From Mycobacterium simiae (GTDB taxonomy: Bacteria; Actinomycetota; Actinomycetes; Mycobacteriales; Mycobacteriaceae), in NCBI RefSeq assembly GCF_008370645.1, contig NZ_VTZN01000033.1, positions 1-39,267 of the forward strand: a stretch of DNA of 39,267 nucleotides, given 5' to 3'. The position numbers and the translations under genes were made by a program. Shown here in pieces: positions 25,473 through 34,910 of the stretch; positions within the stretch are counted from its first letter, which is position 1, and every line of letters starts with the position of its first letter. Under the pieces are notes generated by a model, which worked only from the letters and a program-made list of their open reading frames with translations, did no database searches and was not told the origin of the DNA.

Positions 25473-26036
25473 TCAGGCGTTGACCCTGCCCAGGTAACTG
25501 CCGTCGCGTGAGTCGACCTTCAGCTTGTCTCCGGTGTTGATGAACAGCGGCACCTGGATCTGCGCGCCGGTCTGCAGGGTGGCCGGCTTGGTGCCGGCGC
25601 TCGACCGGTCACCCTGCAGGCCTGGCTCGGTGTGGGTGACCTCGATTTCGACGGTCACCGGCAGCTCGATATAGAGCGGCGCCCCGTTGTGAAATGCCAC
25701 CTGTACCGGCATGCCCTCCAGCAAGAACCGCGCGGCGTCGCCGACCAGGGACTCCGGCAGCGGGTGCTGCTCGTAGTCCTGGCTGTCCATGAACACGAAA
25801 TCCGAGCCGTCGCGGTACAAAAAGGTGGTGTCGCGGCGGTCCACGGTCGCGGTTTCTACCTTCACCCCGGCGTTGTAGGTCTTGTCGACAACCTTGCCCG
25901 ACAGCACGTTCTTCAGCTTGGTCCGCACGAATGCCGGGCCCTTGCCGGGTTTGACGTGCTGGAACTCGACGATCTGCCACAGCTGCCCATCGATGAGCAG
26001 GACAAGTCCGTTCTTGAAGTCAGCGGTGGTCGCCAC
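25473..26036 (-). CDS. efp: Translation elongation factor P
   Basis: A full-length 187-residue EF-P with its three beta-barrel domains. Domain I has the tip loop [14 protein letters not shown] with K32, the residue that reaches the peptidyl-transferase centre. Domains II-III end with the conserved [16 protein letters not shown] stretch. EF-P relieves ribosome stalling at proline runs, which matters in a genome rich in PPE and proline-rich proteins. No modifying enzyme gene is nearby. It lies between pepQ (14 bases upstream) and nusB (2 bases downstream) in one operon. Confidence 0.98.
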   Translation of the reverse strand: MATTADFKNGLVLLIDGQLWQIVEFQHVKPGKGPAFVRTKLKNVLSGKVVDKTYNAGVKVETATVDRRDTTFLYRDGSDFVFMDSQDYEQHPLPESLVGDAARFLLEGMPVQVAFHNGAPLYIELPVTVEIEVTHTEPGLQGDRSSAGTKPATLQTGAQIQVPLFINTGDKLKVDSRDGSYLGRVNA

Positions 26037-26050
26037 GGTCGATAAATCTC

Positions 26051-27169
26051 CTACAGGATGGCCAGTTCCTTGGGGAACCGGGTCAACAATTCCGGGGTGA
26101 GCCCAGCGGTTCGCGACGTCTCTGGCTTACCAGTGGGCACCACCAAGGTGTCCTCGATGCGGACACCGCCGCGGCCGGGCAAATAAACGCCGGGCTCCAC
26201 GGTCACCACGGAGCCCGGAAGTAGTGTACCGGCGGATGTGGCCCCGATGCCCGGCGCTTCATGTATCTGCAGGCCAACGCCGTGTCCGAGACCGTGGCCG
26301 AAATTCTCCCCGAAACCGGCGTCGGTGATCAGCTGGCGCGCGGCAGCGTCGACCTCGCGCAGCTCAGCGCCCGGCTGCAACGCCTCTCGGCCGGCCTTTT
26401 GTGCTTGGGAGACCAGCTGGTAGATCTCCAGCTGCCAGTCGGCCGCTTTGCCCAGCACGAAGGTGCGGGTCATGTCCGAGTGATAACCGGCGACCAGGGC
26501 ACCGAAGTCGATCTTGACGAAGTCGCCCGTCGCCAGCACCGCGTCAGTGGGCCGGTGGTGGGGCACGGCCGAATTCGGCCCGGCAGCCACGATCGTCTCG
26601 AAGGACACGGCGTCGGCGCCGTGGTCGAGCATCAGGCCCTCCAGCTCGCGCGCTACCTCACGCTCGGTGCGGCCGAGACGCAGACCGCCGCGCCGCACCA
26701 AGTCGGTCAGCGCGGCGTCGCCCGCTTCGCAGGCCAGGCGCAACAACGCCAATTCCCCGGCGTCTTTGACCTCGCGTAACGCCTCCACGGTGCCGGCGGC
26801 CCGCACGAGTTCGGTGCAGGTGTCCTCCAGCGCAGCCGTCAAGGCGTCCAGGCCGTCGACCGTGACGACATGGCTTTCGAATCCGAGCCGGCGCACGCCG
26901 TCGTCGGCGGCCCGACGACTCAGGTGGCGTCCAAGAGCCCGCTCGATCACCACCTCGAGATCGGGTGCTTGCTTCCCGGCCTGGGTCCGGTATCGCCCGT
27001 CGGTGGCCAGCACCGCTTCGCGTTCGTCGGCAAAGATCAGCAACGCGCCGTTGGATCCGCTGAAACCGGATAGATATCGCACATTTATCAGGTCGGTGAC
27101 CAGCATTGCGTCCAGTCCGGCGGCGCCGATTTTGGCTTTGAGGTTGTGTCGACGCTGGGAATGTGTCAC
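26051..27169 (-). CDS. pepQ: Xaa-Pro dipeptidase / M24 metallopeptidase PepQ
   Basis: A 372-residue cytoplasmic peptidase of family M24. Residues 1-130 are the creatinase-like N-domain. The pita-bread domain follows with all five metal ligands: D221 (VKIDFG), D232 (YHSDMTR), H296 (HGLGHGVG), E325 (TVEPGVY) and E339 (RIEDT). It cleaves after X in X-Pro peptides. It is the first gene of the pepQ-efp-nusB operon, whose promoter must lie in or near the 33-bp gap to the divergent Rv2536 homologue. Pairing with EF-P, which helps translate proline runs, is conserved in actinobacteria. Confidence 0.96.
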   Translation of the reverse strand: MTHSQRRHNLKAKIGAAGLDAMLVTDLINVRYLSGFSGSNGALLIFADEREAVLATDGRYRTQAGKQAPDLEVVIERALGRHLSRRAADDGVRRLGFESHVVTVDGLDALTAALEDTCTELVRAAGTVEALREVKDAGELALLRLACEAGDAALTDLVRRGGLRLGRTEREVARELEGLMLDHGADAVSFETIVAAGPNSAVPHHRPTDAVLATGDFVKIDFGALVAGYHSDMTRTFVLGKAADWQLEIYQLVSQAQKAGREALQPGAELREVDAAARQLITDAGFGENFGHGLGHGVGLQIHEAPGIGATSAGTLLPGSVVTVEPGVYLPGRGGVRIEDTLVVPTGKPETSRTAGLTPELLTRFPKELAIL

Positions 27170-27202
27170 GACCCTTGACGCTACTCGCTACGCTGATGGC
27201 CC

Positions 27203-27928
27203 ATGAGGAACTGGATGCTACGCGGGTTGGTGTTCGCCGCTGCGATGGTGGTGTTGCGCCTGTTTCAGGGGGCGCTGATCAACGCGTGGCAAAAGCAGGC
27301 CGGGTTGATCAGCATAACGCTTCTCACGTTGTACATCATCGGCGTCGTGGTCTGGGGTCTCATTGACGGCCGGGCTGATGCCAAGGCGAACCCGGACCCG
27401 GATCGCCGCGCGGATCTGGCGATGGCCTGGCTGCTCGCCGGCCTGGCGGCCGGAGTGCTCAGCGGCGCGGTGACCTGGCTCATTGCGCTGTTTTACCAGG
27501 GGGTCTATGCCGGCGGGCTGATCAACGAGTTGACAACGTTCGCGGCCTTCACCGCGCTCCTCGTCTTCCTACCCGGCATGACCGGTGTCGCCGTGGGCCG
27601 CTGGCGGGTGGACCGGCGGTTGGAGAAGGAGCCGGTAAGGCACCACGGCCTGGCCGCCACCGGCGAGCGCGCCGATACCGACGTTTTCGCCGCCGTCCGC
27701 GCCGACGAGACCCCGACCGGAGAGATTCAGACAACCGGGTCAGAGGCACCGGCCACCGCACCCACGGCGGTTGCCACCGCCGAACGCGAAGCATCCACCG
27801 AGGTGATCCGCACCAACCAGCCCGAAGCACCCACCGAGACGATCGCCACCGACAGCGAGGCACGCACCGAAGTGATCCATCTCGACAATGATGAGACCCG
27901 GCCCGGCGACAAAGAAAAGAGCGACTAG
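27203..27928 (+). CDS. Four-helix membrane protein with charged tail (Rv2536 homologue)
   Basis: A 241-residue protein. Four transmembrane helices lie in residues 1-135 (for example LISITLLTLYIIGVVVWGL and TFAAFTALLVFLPGMTGVAV). About 100 residues of acidic, Thr/Ala/Glu-rich tail follow, with repeated (E/T)-xx-P-T-E-(T/V)-I units that are probably disordered in the cytoplasm. It matches Rv2536 by position and form; such proteins are named B-4DMT transporters in some databases, without proven transport. It is divergent from pepQ across 33 bases that must hold both promoters. M. tuberculosis continues with the shikimate genes after this; here a PE_PGRS gene follows. Confidence 0.88.
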   Translation: MRNWMLRGLVFAAAMVVLRLFQGALINAWQKQAGLISITLLTLYIIGVVVWGLIDGRADAKANPDPDRRADLAMAWLLAGLAAGVLSGAVTWLIALFYQGVYAGGLINELTTFAAFTALLVFLPGMTGVAVGRWRVDRRLEKEPVRHHGLAATGERADTDVFAAVRADETPTGEIQTTGSEAPATAPTAVATAEREASTEVIRTNQPEAPTETIATDSEARTEVIHLDNDETRPGDKEKSD

Positions 27929-28138
27929 TCTGCTCGCTGCGGGTGCTGGTCCTTGCTCGTCGATGTAGGCGACGCCAACCCGATACCCACTAACTCCACC
28001 TTAGCCGCGCCCGGTTTATCCGAATTGCCACGGTAATCGACCCGGGCGGCAGCGGGCTTTTCGGCTGCTCCAGGGGCGACGTGTGACGTGGCTGACCCTG
28101 CGTTCCGTGCCCGGCCGATAGGGATATCCGCCCCGGCG

Positions 28139-30163
28139 TTAGCCGCTGTTGCCAGGATGCCCGGGCTGACCGGCGACGCCTGGCCCGCCGGAGCCTCCGG
28201 TAGGACCGGGGTTAAGGCCGTCTATGTTGACCCCGCCGGGGCCACCAGCGCCACCAGCGCCCCCGTTGCCAGCACCGCCGCCGCTACCGCCCGCGCCCCC
28301 GCCGAAGCTACTCGTGCCGCCATTGCCGCCATTGCCGCCGTCACCGCCGTCGCCTCCGAAGCTGCCGTCACCGCCAGCGCCGCCAAAGCTGATCGAATCA
28401 AGGGCCGGGCCGCCTCGGCCACCGGCAGCGCCGGCGCCACCGGTCCCGCCAGCTCCGCCGGCCCCGCCAGCCCCGCCAGTGCCAAGGCTGTTACTACCGC
28501 CGGCCCCACCGGTACCGCCGCTACCACCGGCGCCAGCGAGACCTCCATTACCTCCTGGAGCCCCGGGGAACAACCTGGATGCGCCACCGGTGCCGCCGGC
28601 TCCGGCAAACCCGCCGCTCCCGCCTCGACCGCCCAACCCACCGATGCCGCCGGCATCGTTGCCGCCGTGACCGCCAGCACCGCCGCTGCCTCCGGCGCCG
28701 CCTCGGGCACCCGCCCCGCCATCGCCGGCAAAGCCGCCCTGGGAGAAGGCCAGAGGGGTGTCGCCACCGTTCCCGCCGACACCGCCCCGGCCCGCGTCGC
28801 CGCCGGCGCCGCCAGCACCGCCCGCACCGCCGCTACGGATGGTCGACGTGCCGCCGGCCCCTCCCGCGCCGCCAGCCCCACCGCCACCCGCGCGGCCGCC
28901 GTCCCCGCCGATTCCACCGAGGATCGCCGAACCGCCGTTGCTGCCGTTGCCGCCGGTTCCGCCGGCACCGCCCGCACCGCCGGCACCGCTGGGGCCCGTC
29001 GTGGACGCGCCGCCCGACCCTCCGCTGCCGCCGGCACCGCCGAGACCGCCGCTACCGCCCGCCAAACCATTGATATAGCTGGTGGTCGCCGGCCCTGCGG
29101 TTCCGCTGTTACCACCAGCACCACCGGCACCGCCGGCCCCACCAACACCACCACCACTGGCGTCCCCAATGCCACCAGCCCCGCCATTGCCGCCGGCCCC
29201 GCCGGCTGCGGCGCCCCCACCGGCACCGCTACGACCGCTCGGTGAACCGGAATCACCCGTTCCGCCGACGCCGCCCGCGCCACCTGTCCCGGCGTCACCG
29301 CCAGCTCCCCCAGCCCCGCCAGAGCCGCCAACACTGCCGGGGCCGGAGCTCCCACCGGCTCCGCCCGAGCCGACCAACCCGGCGTTGCCGCCGGCCCCGC
29401 CGGCTCCGCCGGCGCCGACCGTGCCGCCACCGCCGCCGTCGCCGCCGGCTCCGCCGGCGCCGCCGGTGCCTACCAGCCCGGCGTTGCCGCCGGCCCCGCC
29501 GGCCCCGCCGGCGCCGAGGGCGCCGGCGCTGCCGTTGCCGCCGGCGCCGCCCACGCCGTAAAGCAGCCCGCCGTTACCGCCCGGCCCGCCGGGCGCACCC
29601 GTCCCTCCGGTCACGGCGGTACCGCCGTTTCCGCCCTTGCCGCCATTCCCGATCAGGCCGGCGTCCCCGCCGGGCCCTCCCGGCTGCCCGGTTCCGCCGG
29701 ATCCGCCGTTTCCGCCGTTGCCTAACAGCAGCCCCCCGGCCCCGCCAGCCAGGCCGCTTCCCGCCGGCGCGTTGGCGCCGTTGCCGATCAGCGGGCGCCC
29801 AAACAGCAAAGCGGTGGGCGCGTTAAGCGCATTCAGCAGTTCCTGCTCCGCGGACTGCAACGGCGAGGCGTTGGCGGCCTCGGCGGCCGCATACCAGCCC
29901 GCGCCGCTGTGCAGTGCCTGCACGAACCGTTCGTGAAACCCGGCCGCCTGCGTGCTGAGCGCCTGATAAGCCTGAGCATGATTGGAAAAGACCGCCGCGA
30001 TCGCCGCCGACACTTCGTCAGCGCCCGCGGCCAGCACCCTAGCGGTGGGGGCCGCGGCTGCAGCGTTGGCCACTGTTATCGCCGAACCGATGCCGGCCAA
30101 GTCCGTCGCCGTCGCCGTCAGCGCCTCCGGCACCGCCACCACAAATGCCTGGCGCATCACCAT
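28139..30163 (-). CDS. PE_PGRS family protein
   Basis: A 674-residue protein. Residues 1-100 are a PE domain: [20 protein letters not shown] near the start, with the Pro-Glu pair and helical hairpin, then the linker [18 protein letters not shown] that typically joins PE to PGRS. The remaining 550 residues are GGAGG/GGxGG repeats with [13 protein letters not shown] insertions, ending [14 protein letters not shown] proteins are exported by ESX-5 and sit on the cell surface. The start at 30163 (MVMRQAF) is the most likely; 30157 is possible. No clear ribosome binding site is seen, and the open frame to 30529 upstream does not look coding. It is a recent insertion relative to M. tuberculosis gene order. 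Confidence 0.92.
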   Translation of the reverse strand: MVMRQAFVVAVPEALTATATDLAGIGSAITVANAAAAAPTARVLAAGADEVSAAIAAVFSNHAQAYQALSTQAAGFHERFVQALHSGAGWYAAAEAANASPLQSAEQELLNALNAPTALLFGRPLIGNGANAPAGSGLAGGAGGLLLGNGGNGGSGGTGQPGGPGGDAGLIGNGGKGGNGGTAVTGGTGAPGGPGGNGGLLYGVGGAGGNGSAGALGAGGAGGAGGNAGLVGTGGAGGAGGDGGGGGTVGAGGAGGAGGNAGLVGSGGAGGSSGPGSVGGSGGAGGAGGDAGTGGAGGVGGTGDSGSPSGRSGAGGGAAAGGAGGNGGAGGIGDASGGGVGGAGGAGGAGGNSGTAGPATTSYINGLAGGSGGLGGAGGSGGSGGASTTGPSGAGGAGGAGGTGGNGSNGGSAILGGIGGDGGRAGGGGAGGAGGAGGTSTIRSGGAGGAGGAGGDAGRGGVGGNGGDTPLAFSQGGFAGDGGAGARGGAGGSGGAGGHGGNDAGGIGGLGGRGGSGGFAGAGGTGGASRLFPGAPGGNGGLAGAGGSGGTGGAGGSNSLGTGGAGGAGGAGGTGGAGAAGGRGGPALDSISFGGAGGDGSFGGDGGDGGNGGNGGTSSFGGGAGGSGGGAGNGGAGGAGGPGGVNIDGLNPGPTGGSGGPGVAGQPGHPGNSG

Positions 30164-30368
30164 GACATGGTAAGCCGATTCGTGAGCCCGCTCTGGTGCT
30201 TTGTCCGAGAATGAATCGCAACGATTAGGCGCAGGCTGACGCAGGTGTCGGCCACGCCGGCGACCGCTATCGCGCAGCTCGGGAAGTGGCGCTGCATCGG
30301 CAGCGTCGTGAGGCCGGATGGTCTTCGCAGAATCACATGCGGCAGTGGTGATTTCCGCCCAGCTGTGC

Positions 30369-31310
30369 CTACTGCGTCTGCCGCCAGGCCTGCAGAATCT
30401 CTGGGCGCAGACGGCCGCGGTCGGACACCGGCAAGCCGACGCTTTTCGCCCACGCACGCAGCTCGGCGCTGCTGGGATCGGGCTGCGGATTCGATTGGAA
30501 AATCTCTGCGGCGTCGGCATGGTCGACACACCAGGCTAGGGCGGCGGCAAGGTAGCGGTAGGTGTATTCCTGTGCGAGCTTGCGGGTTTGGCAGAATACG
30601 ATCGGCACGTTGGGAAAGCTGATTTGTAACTCGGCCAGCCCGTCGGCGACTGCCGCCGGGCGAGCGAAGGTGAGCGCGAAGATCTCCGAATAGCGTTCCT
30701 CGACAACCACCGCGGCCCGCGGCAGCGCCGCCAGCTCGGTGAGCTGGTATTTCAACGTTCCGTTGAGCACACCAGAGGTGAAGTCCGACAGCGCTTTTCG
30801 CTCGACCGCCGCGACGAGCTGCCCAGCTACCTTAAGTCCATAGTCGCCGCAGGGGAGTGCTGCACGCGTCGTTCTCGCCGGCTTGTCGGAGAAGGTGTAG
30901 GGATAGCGTTCGTGGGCGTCGACGATGATGTCAAGCTCCGGGACGCCGGCGGCACGAGCGCTTGGGGTGCGCACGCCCGGCCGGGACTGTTTTCGCGTTT
31001 TCGGGCTTTGCCAGAACACCACTTGGCGTCCGCGCGCCATGGTGTGCACTAGCTGGGATCGGTTTTCCCGTGAGCGGACCGCGACGACGTCGACCGCCGC
31101 GCCGCGGCGCGTGCAGCTGCGCAGCTCCACGCGGTCGACGATGACGGCGTCTTCGGGCCAGTCTGCGATGTCCAGCCGGTGGCAATACAGCGCCTTGGTG
31201 CGCGGCCACACGTCCGACGTGGCGAAGACCATCCCCGCACCTAACGGAACCCGAATCAAAAATGGCAGTCGGGAACCCGTGTCAGGGTTGGCGGCGACGA
31301 GCAGCTCCAC
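30369..31310 (-). CDS. ERCC4-type nuclease fused to an Lsr2-like DNA-binding tail
   Basis: A 313-residue protein. After a 120-residue N-terminal region beginning [20 protein letters not shown] comes an ERCC4/XPF-type nuclease core: [11 protein letters not shown] (129-139), LPCGDYGL (152-159), and VERKALSDF (169-177), the GDxnERKx3D motif with D156, E170, R171, K172 and D176. The last 35 residues ([18 protein letters not shown]) match the Lsr2 C-terminal domain, which binds the minor groove of AT-rich DNA. Both active parts look intact. It may cut DNA that Lsr2-like sensing marks as foreign, or act in repair. The GTG at 31310 fits the family start; longer versions overlap the upstream gene. 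Confidence 0.87.
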   Translation of the reverse strand: MELLVAANPDTGSRLPFLIRVPLGAGMVFATSDVWPRTKALYCHRLDIADWPEDAVIVDRVELRSCTRRGAAVDVVAVRSRENRSQLVHTMARGRQVVFWQSPKTRKQSRPGVRTPSARAAGVPELDIIVDAHERYPYTFSDKPARTTRAALPCGDYGLKVAGQLVAAVERKALSDFTSGVLNGTLKYQLTELAALPRAAVVVEERYSEIFALTFARPAAVADGLAELQISFPNVPIVFCQTRKLAQEYTYRYLAAALAWCVDHADAAEIFQSNPQPDPSSAELRAWAKSVGLPVSDRGRLRPEILQAWRQTQ

Positions 31311-31350
31311 AGCTTGTGAGGGTACTGGCGCATACGATGGCGGATTCCGC

Positions 31351-32364
31351 TCACTGGCTAGTCGCCGACTCTGCCGCGCGCCGGGCGCAGATGCTTCGCG
31401 CCGCCATCCATGCCGCCCAGGCCAGCGCATTCACCAGGTCCGCATCGGTGGCAAGCAGCGGTTTCGCGGCGGCGACGTCGGCGTCAGTCACCTGATGCGG
31501 GGCCAGGCCGGTCAATAGGGCAAGGCGGGTCGGCGCGCGCAGCTCTGCGGGCAGATCGGCGGTGTGCTCGGTGGTCCAGCTGCTGCTGAGCGGCGTCGGC
31601 TCGCCGAGCCAGGAATCCACGGCCCGCCGGATCACTCGGCGGCTAGGTTCGGGTAGCGGTGACGACGCGTCCAGGTGGTGGTCGAGCGCGGCCACCGCGA
31701 CCGCCATCGGCGGGCAGGAAGCGGCCCACTGCAGCTCGGGTGGGAGTGAGCGGGAAGCCAGTCGCTGCGTGGACACACCCGACGGGCGATCAGCGCGCAC
31801 TTTACGGGCAAACGCCATTCCACCGGCTCGCCGCAGCAAGGACTGGGCGCGCTGGCCACCGGGTAAGAAGGTCTCGTCCAGCAGTACCAGGACCACGCGG
31901 GCGATGAAGTGGAACGCCAGCGCGGTGCCGATGTATTCGGCTGCCTGGTCGGAGCCGAAGGGCGTCTCCAGACGCGACGGCCCCCCGGTGCCGGCTGCCC
32001 ACGCCACAATCGGCGCGTTCGGATCGTCGGGCGATAGCTCCTTGTTCGCCAGGATCGCTGCGGCCGTGTCGCGCGCACCCGTGGCGTACAACATCGTGGT
32101 GTGGGCGTCGACGCACCACGGGCAGCGCAGGCTGGCCGCGACTGCCGCCGCGACAGCCTCCTTGTTGCCGCGTGGCACCTGCCCCGCGAGCAGGGTTTCG
32201 CGCACCGTCGCCCAGGCCGCGGCCAGCAGCTGTTCATCCGGGGAGAACATGACCAGTGGCTCGACGACTCGGCCGAAATCATGGCGCACTTCGGCATACA
32301 CGTCGGCGACCACGCCACTGGCGCGGCGCGCCGCGACCGGCTCAATATGGTTGATAAATCTCAC
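31351..32364 (-). CDS. AhpD-like carboxymuconolactone decarboxylase family protein
   Basis: A 337-residue protein. Residues 1-150 are an AhpD-like helical domain with SLRCPWCVDAHTTMLY, the CxxC-x3-H redox site (C81, C84, H88), so peroxidase or thiol-reductase chemistry is plausible. The second half repeats the all-helical fold weakly (PPELQWAASCPPMAVAVA) but has no second CxxC. The length is about twice that of AhpD, as in other mycobacterial members of this group. The GTG start overlaps the TetR gene stop by four bases (GTGA), so it is translated with it. It is the last gene of the LLM - TetR - AhpD operon, and possibly its effector enzyme. Confidence 0.88.
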   Translation of the reverse strand: MRFINHIEPVAARRASGVVADVYAEVRHDFGRVVEPLVMFSPDEQLLAAAWATVRETLLAGQVPRGNKEAVAAAVAASLRCPWCVDAHTTMLYATGARDTAAAILANKELSPDDPNAPIVAWAAGTGGPSRLETPFGSDQAAEYIGTALAFHFIARVVLVLLDETFLPGGQRAQSLLRRAGGMAFARKVRADRPSGVSTQRLASRSLPPELQWAASCPPMAVAVAALDHHLDASSPLPEPSRRVIRRAVDSWLGEPTPLSSSWTTEHTADLPAELRAPTRLALLTGLAPHQVTDADVAAAKPLLATDADLVNALAWAAWMAARSICARRAAESATSQ

Positions 32365-32981
32365 TTTTCGACTCCTTCTGTGGCGGTGCCGGCACGTGTC
32401 AGCGCGGCGTCGATGGCCGCGCGGGCCCGGTTTGGGGCCTGGTTGTCGTCCAACAACAAGCGGGACCAGTTGGCCTCCATCGCGTAAGCATGCAGCTCGA
32501 ATGCGAGTTGGCGGGCTTGGATGTCCGCGCGCAGTTGGCCGAGGCGTTGTGCCAATTCGATTTCGCTCATCATTGCCGCGATCCCGGCCTGGCCGGCTTC
32601 GGCGATGAGGTCACGCACTGGACCCGGCTGTGAGTCGACGTCGGCGGATGCGGCGGCGAAAAAGCAGCCACCAGTGAACACATCGCGTTCCAGGTAACTG
32701 ACCCACTGCTGCATCAAGGCCCGCAGCCGATCCAGTCCGGGTGCGGCTGCCAGCGCAGGAGTGATGACTTCGCGTTCGAACACCGTCATCGCAGCATCGA
32801 TGGTGGCTAGTTGCAGCTGCTCCTTGGCGCCGAAGTGTCTAAACAAGCCCGACTTGCTCATGCCGAGTTGGGTGGCCAGCTCGCCGATGGACAGCCCTGA
32901 CAGGCCCTTGACGGATGCGGCGTCCATGGCGGCGCGCAGGATCTGCTCACGGGTCTCGCGGCCAAATTCTTTGCTAGGCAT
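32361..32981 (-). CDS. TetR-family transcriptional regulator
   Basis: A 206-residue TetR protein from MPSKEFG (ATG 32981). The N-terminal helix-turn-helix is REQILRAAMDAASVKG then LSIGELATQLGMSKSGLFRHF (about 14-57); the C-terminal ligand domain includes GGCFFAAASADVDSQPGPVR, a TetR_C subgroup motif. It overlaps the end of the LLM gene by about 8 bases and its stop overlaps the AhpD-like gene (GTGA). Being inside the operon it probably represses, it should act at the perfect palindrome upstream of the first gene. Its ligand is unknown, perhaps an oxidised lipid or aromatic compound. Confidence 0.92.
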   Translation of the reverse strand: MPSKEFGRETREQILRAAMDAASVKGLSGLSIGELATQLGMSKSGLFRHFGAKEQLQLATIDAAMTVFEREVITPALAAAPGLDRLRALMQQWVSYLERDVFTGGCFFAAASADVDSQPGPVRDLIAEAGQAGIAAMMSEIELAQRLGQLRADIQARQLAFELHAYAMEANWSRLLLDDNQAPNRARAAIDAALTRAGTATEGVEK

Positions 32982-33831
32982 GACTTTTCTGCCCCTCACC
33001 GAATGCCTCGACCAGTGGCGCCAGCCGGTCCATTGTCCGCAGCACCTCGTCGCGGCGCGCGGACGGCAGCGTCAGTGCCACCTCGGCGACGCCGGCGGCG
33101 CGATATTCCGCGAGCGTTGCCGGATCGCCGGCTGATGAGTACACGCAGACTTGCGCGCTCGCTGGATCGCGCCCGGTGCGCTCGAATGCACCACGCAACA
33201 TCGGTAGCGCCGCAAGCAATTCCCCGTACCCTTCGATGGGCTGCCACCCGTCTCCGTGGCGGGCCATCACGTCGAACGCCCGCGCACCGGCCCGGCAACC
33301 GAACAGCACAGGCGGTGCGTCGGCGGGTTTGGGCCAGGCCCAAGACGGCGGTATCGACGCGAAAGCGCCCTGATAGTGCACTGGCTCGGCGGCCCACAAT
33401 GCGCGCATGGCGGTGAGCTTGTCCACCGTGGCGCCGATTCGGTCGGCGAACCGCACGCCGTGATCGGCCAGCTCTTCGACGTTCCACCCGAACCCAACTC
33501 CCAACACGAACCGAGAGTTGGACATGCTGCATAGCGAAGCGATCTGTTTGGCCAGCAGGATCGGATCGTGAACCGCAACTAAGCAGGCCCCGGTGCCCAC
33601 TCGCAACCGTGTCGTTACCGCCGCGGCCGCTGTGAGAGCGACGAATGGGTCAAAGCAGCGGCAGTACCAATCCGGCAGCTGCCCGCCCGGCCAGGGTGTC
33701 TTCCGGCTGATCGGCACATGTGTCTTCTCAGGCACGTACAACCCGTCGAAGGCCCGCTCCTCGGCCCACACGGCGACCGATTGCGGGGGCGGAGTCAGAT
33801 CAGTCACGAACTGCATTAGGGAAACAAGCAC
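32974..33831 (-). CDS. LLM-class F420-dependent oxidoreductase (TIGR03619-like)
   Basis: A 285-residue luciferase-like monooxygenase-fold protein. It shows FDGLYVPEKTHVPISR, TRLRVGTGACLVAVHDPILLAKQIASL and RFVLGVGFGWNVEELADHG, as in the F420-using group (TIGR03619-type) abundant in mycobacteria. F420 carries hydride to or from an alcohol, lactone or similar substrate; the substrate is unknown. The GTG at 33831 has GAAGGG upstream and is taken as the start, while ATG 33816 is an alternative. It is the first gene of a three-gene operon with TetR and the AhpD-like protein, 15 bases after a perfect 20-bp palindrome that is the likely operator. Confidence 0.88.
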   Translation of the reverse strand: MLVSLMQFVTDLTPPPQSVAVWAEERAFDGLYVPEKTHVPISRKTPWPGGQLPDWYCRCFDPFVALTAAAAVTTRLRVGTGACLVAVHDPILLAKQIASLCSMSNSRFVLGVGFGWNVEELADHGVRFADRIGATVDKLTAMRALWAAEPVHYQGAFASIPPSWAWPKPADAPPVLFGCRAGARAFDVMARHGDGWQPIEGYGELLAALPMLRGAFERTGRDPASAQVCVYSSAGDPATLAEYRAAGVAEVALTLPSARRDEVLRTMDRLAPLVEAFGEGQKSHA

Positions 33832-33846
33832 CGCGCGCCCTTCGTC

Positions 33847-33866
33847 AAGTACGAACGTTCGTACTT
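33847..33866. promoter_or_regulatory. Perfect 20-bp palindrome, likely TetR operator
   Basis: AAGTACGAACGTTCGTACTT is its own reverse complement over all 20 bases. It lies 15 bases before the GTG of the LLM-TetR-AhpD operon, in the zone of its promoter, which is where an autoregulating TetR binds. Confidence 0.85.
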
Positions 33867-34032
33867 AACGCTAGACTGGTCACGGCAGAATGTCCACTGT
33901 CCCCTCGCCGCTGGCGGCCAGCGCGAAGCGGCGCCACTGGATTCACTCGGCGCTCACGATTTCCTCCAAGTGCGGCTTAGCTGCGTTGTATCGTGCCGAT
34001 ATGCCAGCAGCCCGTCCGGATTCGCGTCAGCG

Positions 34033-34851
34033 ATGAACACGCCCCGACGGGCTTTGCGTGGGAGCAGGTGGCACAAGGTATTCCGAGTGGATCGGGGCAC
34101 CTCGGCGGCCAGGGACGGGGACGACCGACTCGGTGAGCGCGATCAGTCAACTCGCTCGCAACAGCCGAGCCCGGACGTCACGGTGATTAAGACCGAGACG
34201 ACGTTGCGGTTCGCGCTCTTGCTGACGTTGGCCAACGGATTCATCGACGTGCACACGTATCTCGTGCGCGGCGGAGTGTTTGCCACCGCTCAGACCGTCA
34301 ACCTCCTCTTCTTGGGAATGGGCCTCGCCCAACGGAACTGGGGCAGCGCCATGGCGCGCGTATGGCCGATGTTGGCTTTCTTGGTCGGTGTTGCCGTGGC
34401 GTCGTATATCCAGTCCGGCCGCATCGATCAACGAGTCAAGCATCCGCTGCGTTGGGTGATGGCCCTGCAGGCGACGGTGCTCGCGCTCATTGGGTTCCTG
34501 CCCGCGTCGGACTCGCAACTCGTCGCCACCGTTCCGATCTCGTTCGTGGCGGCTCTGCAACTTGGATTGTTCCGGGAGATCTGCGGCCTGAAATACGTCC
34601 CGGTGTCCATCACCGGAAACATCAGGCGCCTCGTCGAGGCGGGGTATGCCGGTCTGGTCAATCGTGACCAAGCAGGCCAAGCGGCGTTTCGGCTCTACGC
34701 GACGCTCATCATCACCCTTGTCGTCGGCGCGGCGACGAGCACGCTCGCCAGTCCCGCGATGGGCGAGTGCGCGATTTGGTTTCCCGCCGGGTTCATCGCA
34801 GTCACGCTTGTCCTTTTCATCGTCGATGAGCGCAAACGCCGCGAATCCTGA
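34033..34851 (+). CDS. YoaK/DUF1275-family membrane protein
   Basis: A membrane protein of about 272 residues with six hydrophobic helices. LLLTLANGFIDVHTYLVRGG, then FATAQTVNLLFLGMGLAQ near the start of the first helix pair, is the DUF1275 signature, and GNIRRLVEAGY lies in the middle. The family's role is not established; a transport role is often assumed. The start is uncertain: ATG 34033 leaves 50 atypical residues before the first helix, and the GTGs at 34090 or about 34180 are also possible. It ends 59 bases from the convergent acetyltransferase gene, without a visible operon partner. Confidence 0.85.
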   Translation: MNTPRRALRGSRWHKVFRVDRGTSAARDGDDRLGERDQSTRSQQPSPDVTVIKTETTLRFALLLTLANGFIDVHTYLVRGGVFATAQTVNLLFLGMGLAQRNWGSAMARVWPMLAFLVGVAVASYIQSGRIDQRVKHPLRWVMALQATVLALIGFLPASDSQLVATVPISFVAALQLGLFREICGLKYVPVSITGNIRRLVEAGYAGLVNRDQAGQAAFRLYATLIITLVVGAATSTLASPAMGECAIWFPAGFIAVTLVLFIVDERKRRES

Positions 34852-34910
34852 CCTCGGCGTCCGGGCATGCGCCGTCCGCCGGCCGTTGTCGCCGCGGACA
34901 CGTCTGAGTG

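Noticed and set aside
28088..29245. Long plus-strand Ala/Thr-rich frames opposite the PE_PGRS gene
   Set aside because: They are the usual mirror frames of GGC-rich PGRS repeats; there is no start context or domain.
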